From the NCBI RefSeq assembly GCF_963455295.1, contig NZ_OY734020.1, positions 4,399,384 to 4,463,383 on the forward strand: DNA of 64,000 bases, written 5' to 3'. Positions 63,991-64,000 of this stretch are shown here, one piece after another. The DNA is from Candidatus Thiodiazotropha sp. CDECU1 (GTDB taxonomy: Bacteria > Pseudomonadota > Gammaproteobacteria > Chromatiales > Chromatiaceae). The notes beneath the pieces are model-generated. The model saw nothing but the letters and a program-made list of their open reading frames with translations, was not told the origin of the DNA and searched no databases. Numbering within the stretch: position 1 is the first letter of the stretch; every line of letters starts with the position of its first letter. The translations under genes and the position numbers were made by a program.

Positions 63991-64000
63991 CTAGGGCCTG
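63991..64000 (+). repeat. Possible second MITE-like copy, cut by window edge
   Basis: CTAGGGCCTG is identical to the first ten bases of the element at 21375-21672. Only ten bases are visible. Confidence 0.35.

Overview
The window is a gammaproteobacterial chromosome segment that includes the replication origin. The core gene order rpmH-dnaA-dnaN-recF-gyrB next to rnpA-yidD-yidC-mnmE, parA/parB-rsmG-mnmG, the F-type ATP synthase operon and glmU-glmS is the classical arrangement. Protein sequences, NtrB/NtrC control of glnA, GlyQ/GlyS, and a TusA-type sulfur carrier beside a PP-loop enzyme suggest a sulfur-metabolising (Chromatiales- or Sedimenticola-like) relative. That placement is inference; no rRNA or tRNA gene was seen.

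Layout. 0-4.4 kb: signalling genes (truncated EAL protein, bacteriohemerythrin, large membrane PAS-GGDEF-EAL protein). 4.4-13 kb: a six-gene minus-strand operon of haem enzymes (secreted alpha-dioxygenase-like peroxidase, two catalase-related proteins, DyP peroxidase) and two unrecognised proteins; this is the most unusual metabolic feature. 13-18 kb: an accessory island ending near the 3' end of glmS. It holds a decayed integron integrase, four small cassette-like genes, one good attC site, short hairpin repeats at the other cassette boundaries, and an IS1111-type IS110 element inserted in one of those repeats. 18-29.3 kb: glmS, glmU, a MITE-like element, an SlyD-like isomerase and atpIBEFHAGDC, all on the minus strand. 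29.4-31.4 kb: small accessory genes. 31.4-35.7 kb: parB, parA, rsmG, mnmG. 35.8-39.7 kb: MoxR-DUF58-transglutaminase operon. 39.7-50.3 kb: ydcH, mnmE, yidC, yidD, rnpA, rpmH, then dnaA, oriC, dnaN, recF (with two parS sites inside it) and gyrB. 50.3-55 kb: glyQ-glyS-mazG-like-gmhB-plsC operon. 55.2-58.3 kb: a DUF2780-like protein and the PP-loop/TusA/cation-transporter operon. 58.6-63.4 kb: nitrogen control (glnA, DUF4124 protein, ntrB, ntrC) with recognisable NtrC sites and sigma-54 promoters.

How parts work together. ParA, ParB and the parS palindromes form a complete origin-segregation system within 16 kb. RnpA, RpmH, YidD and YidC cover tRNA processing, ribosome and membrane insertion. 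GlmS and GlmU make UDP-GlcNAc. NtrBC would activate glnA, and probably themselves, from sites about 180-195 bp upstream of -24/-12 promoters. The haem-enzyme operon looks able to oxygenate a fatty acid and rearrange or reduce the resulting hydroperoxide, but its substrate cannot be read from sequence.
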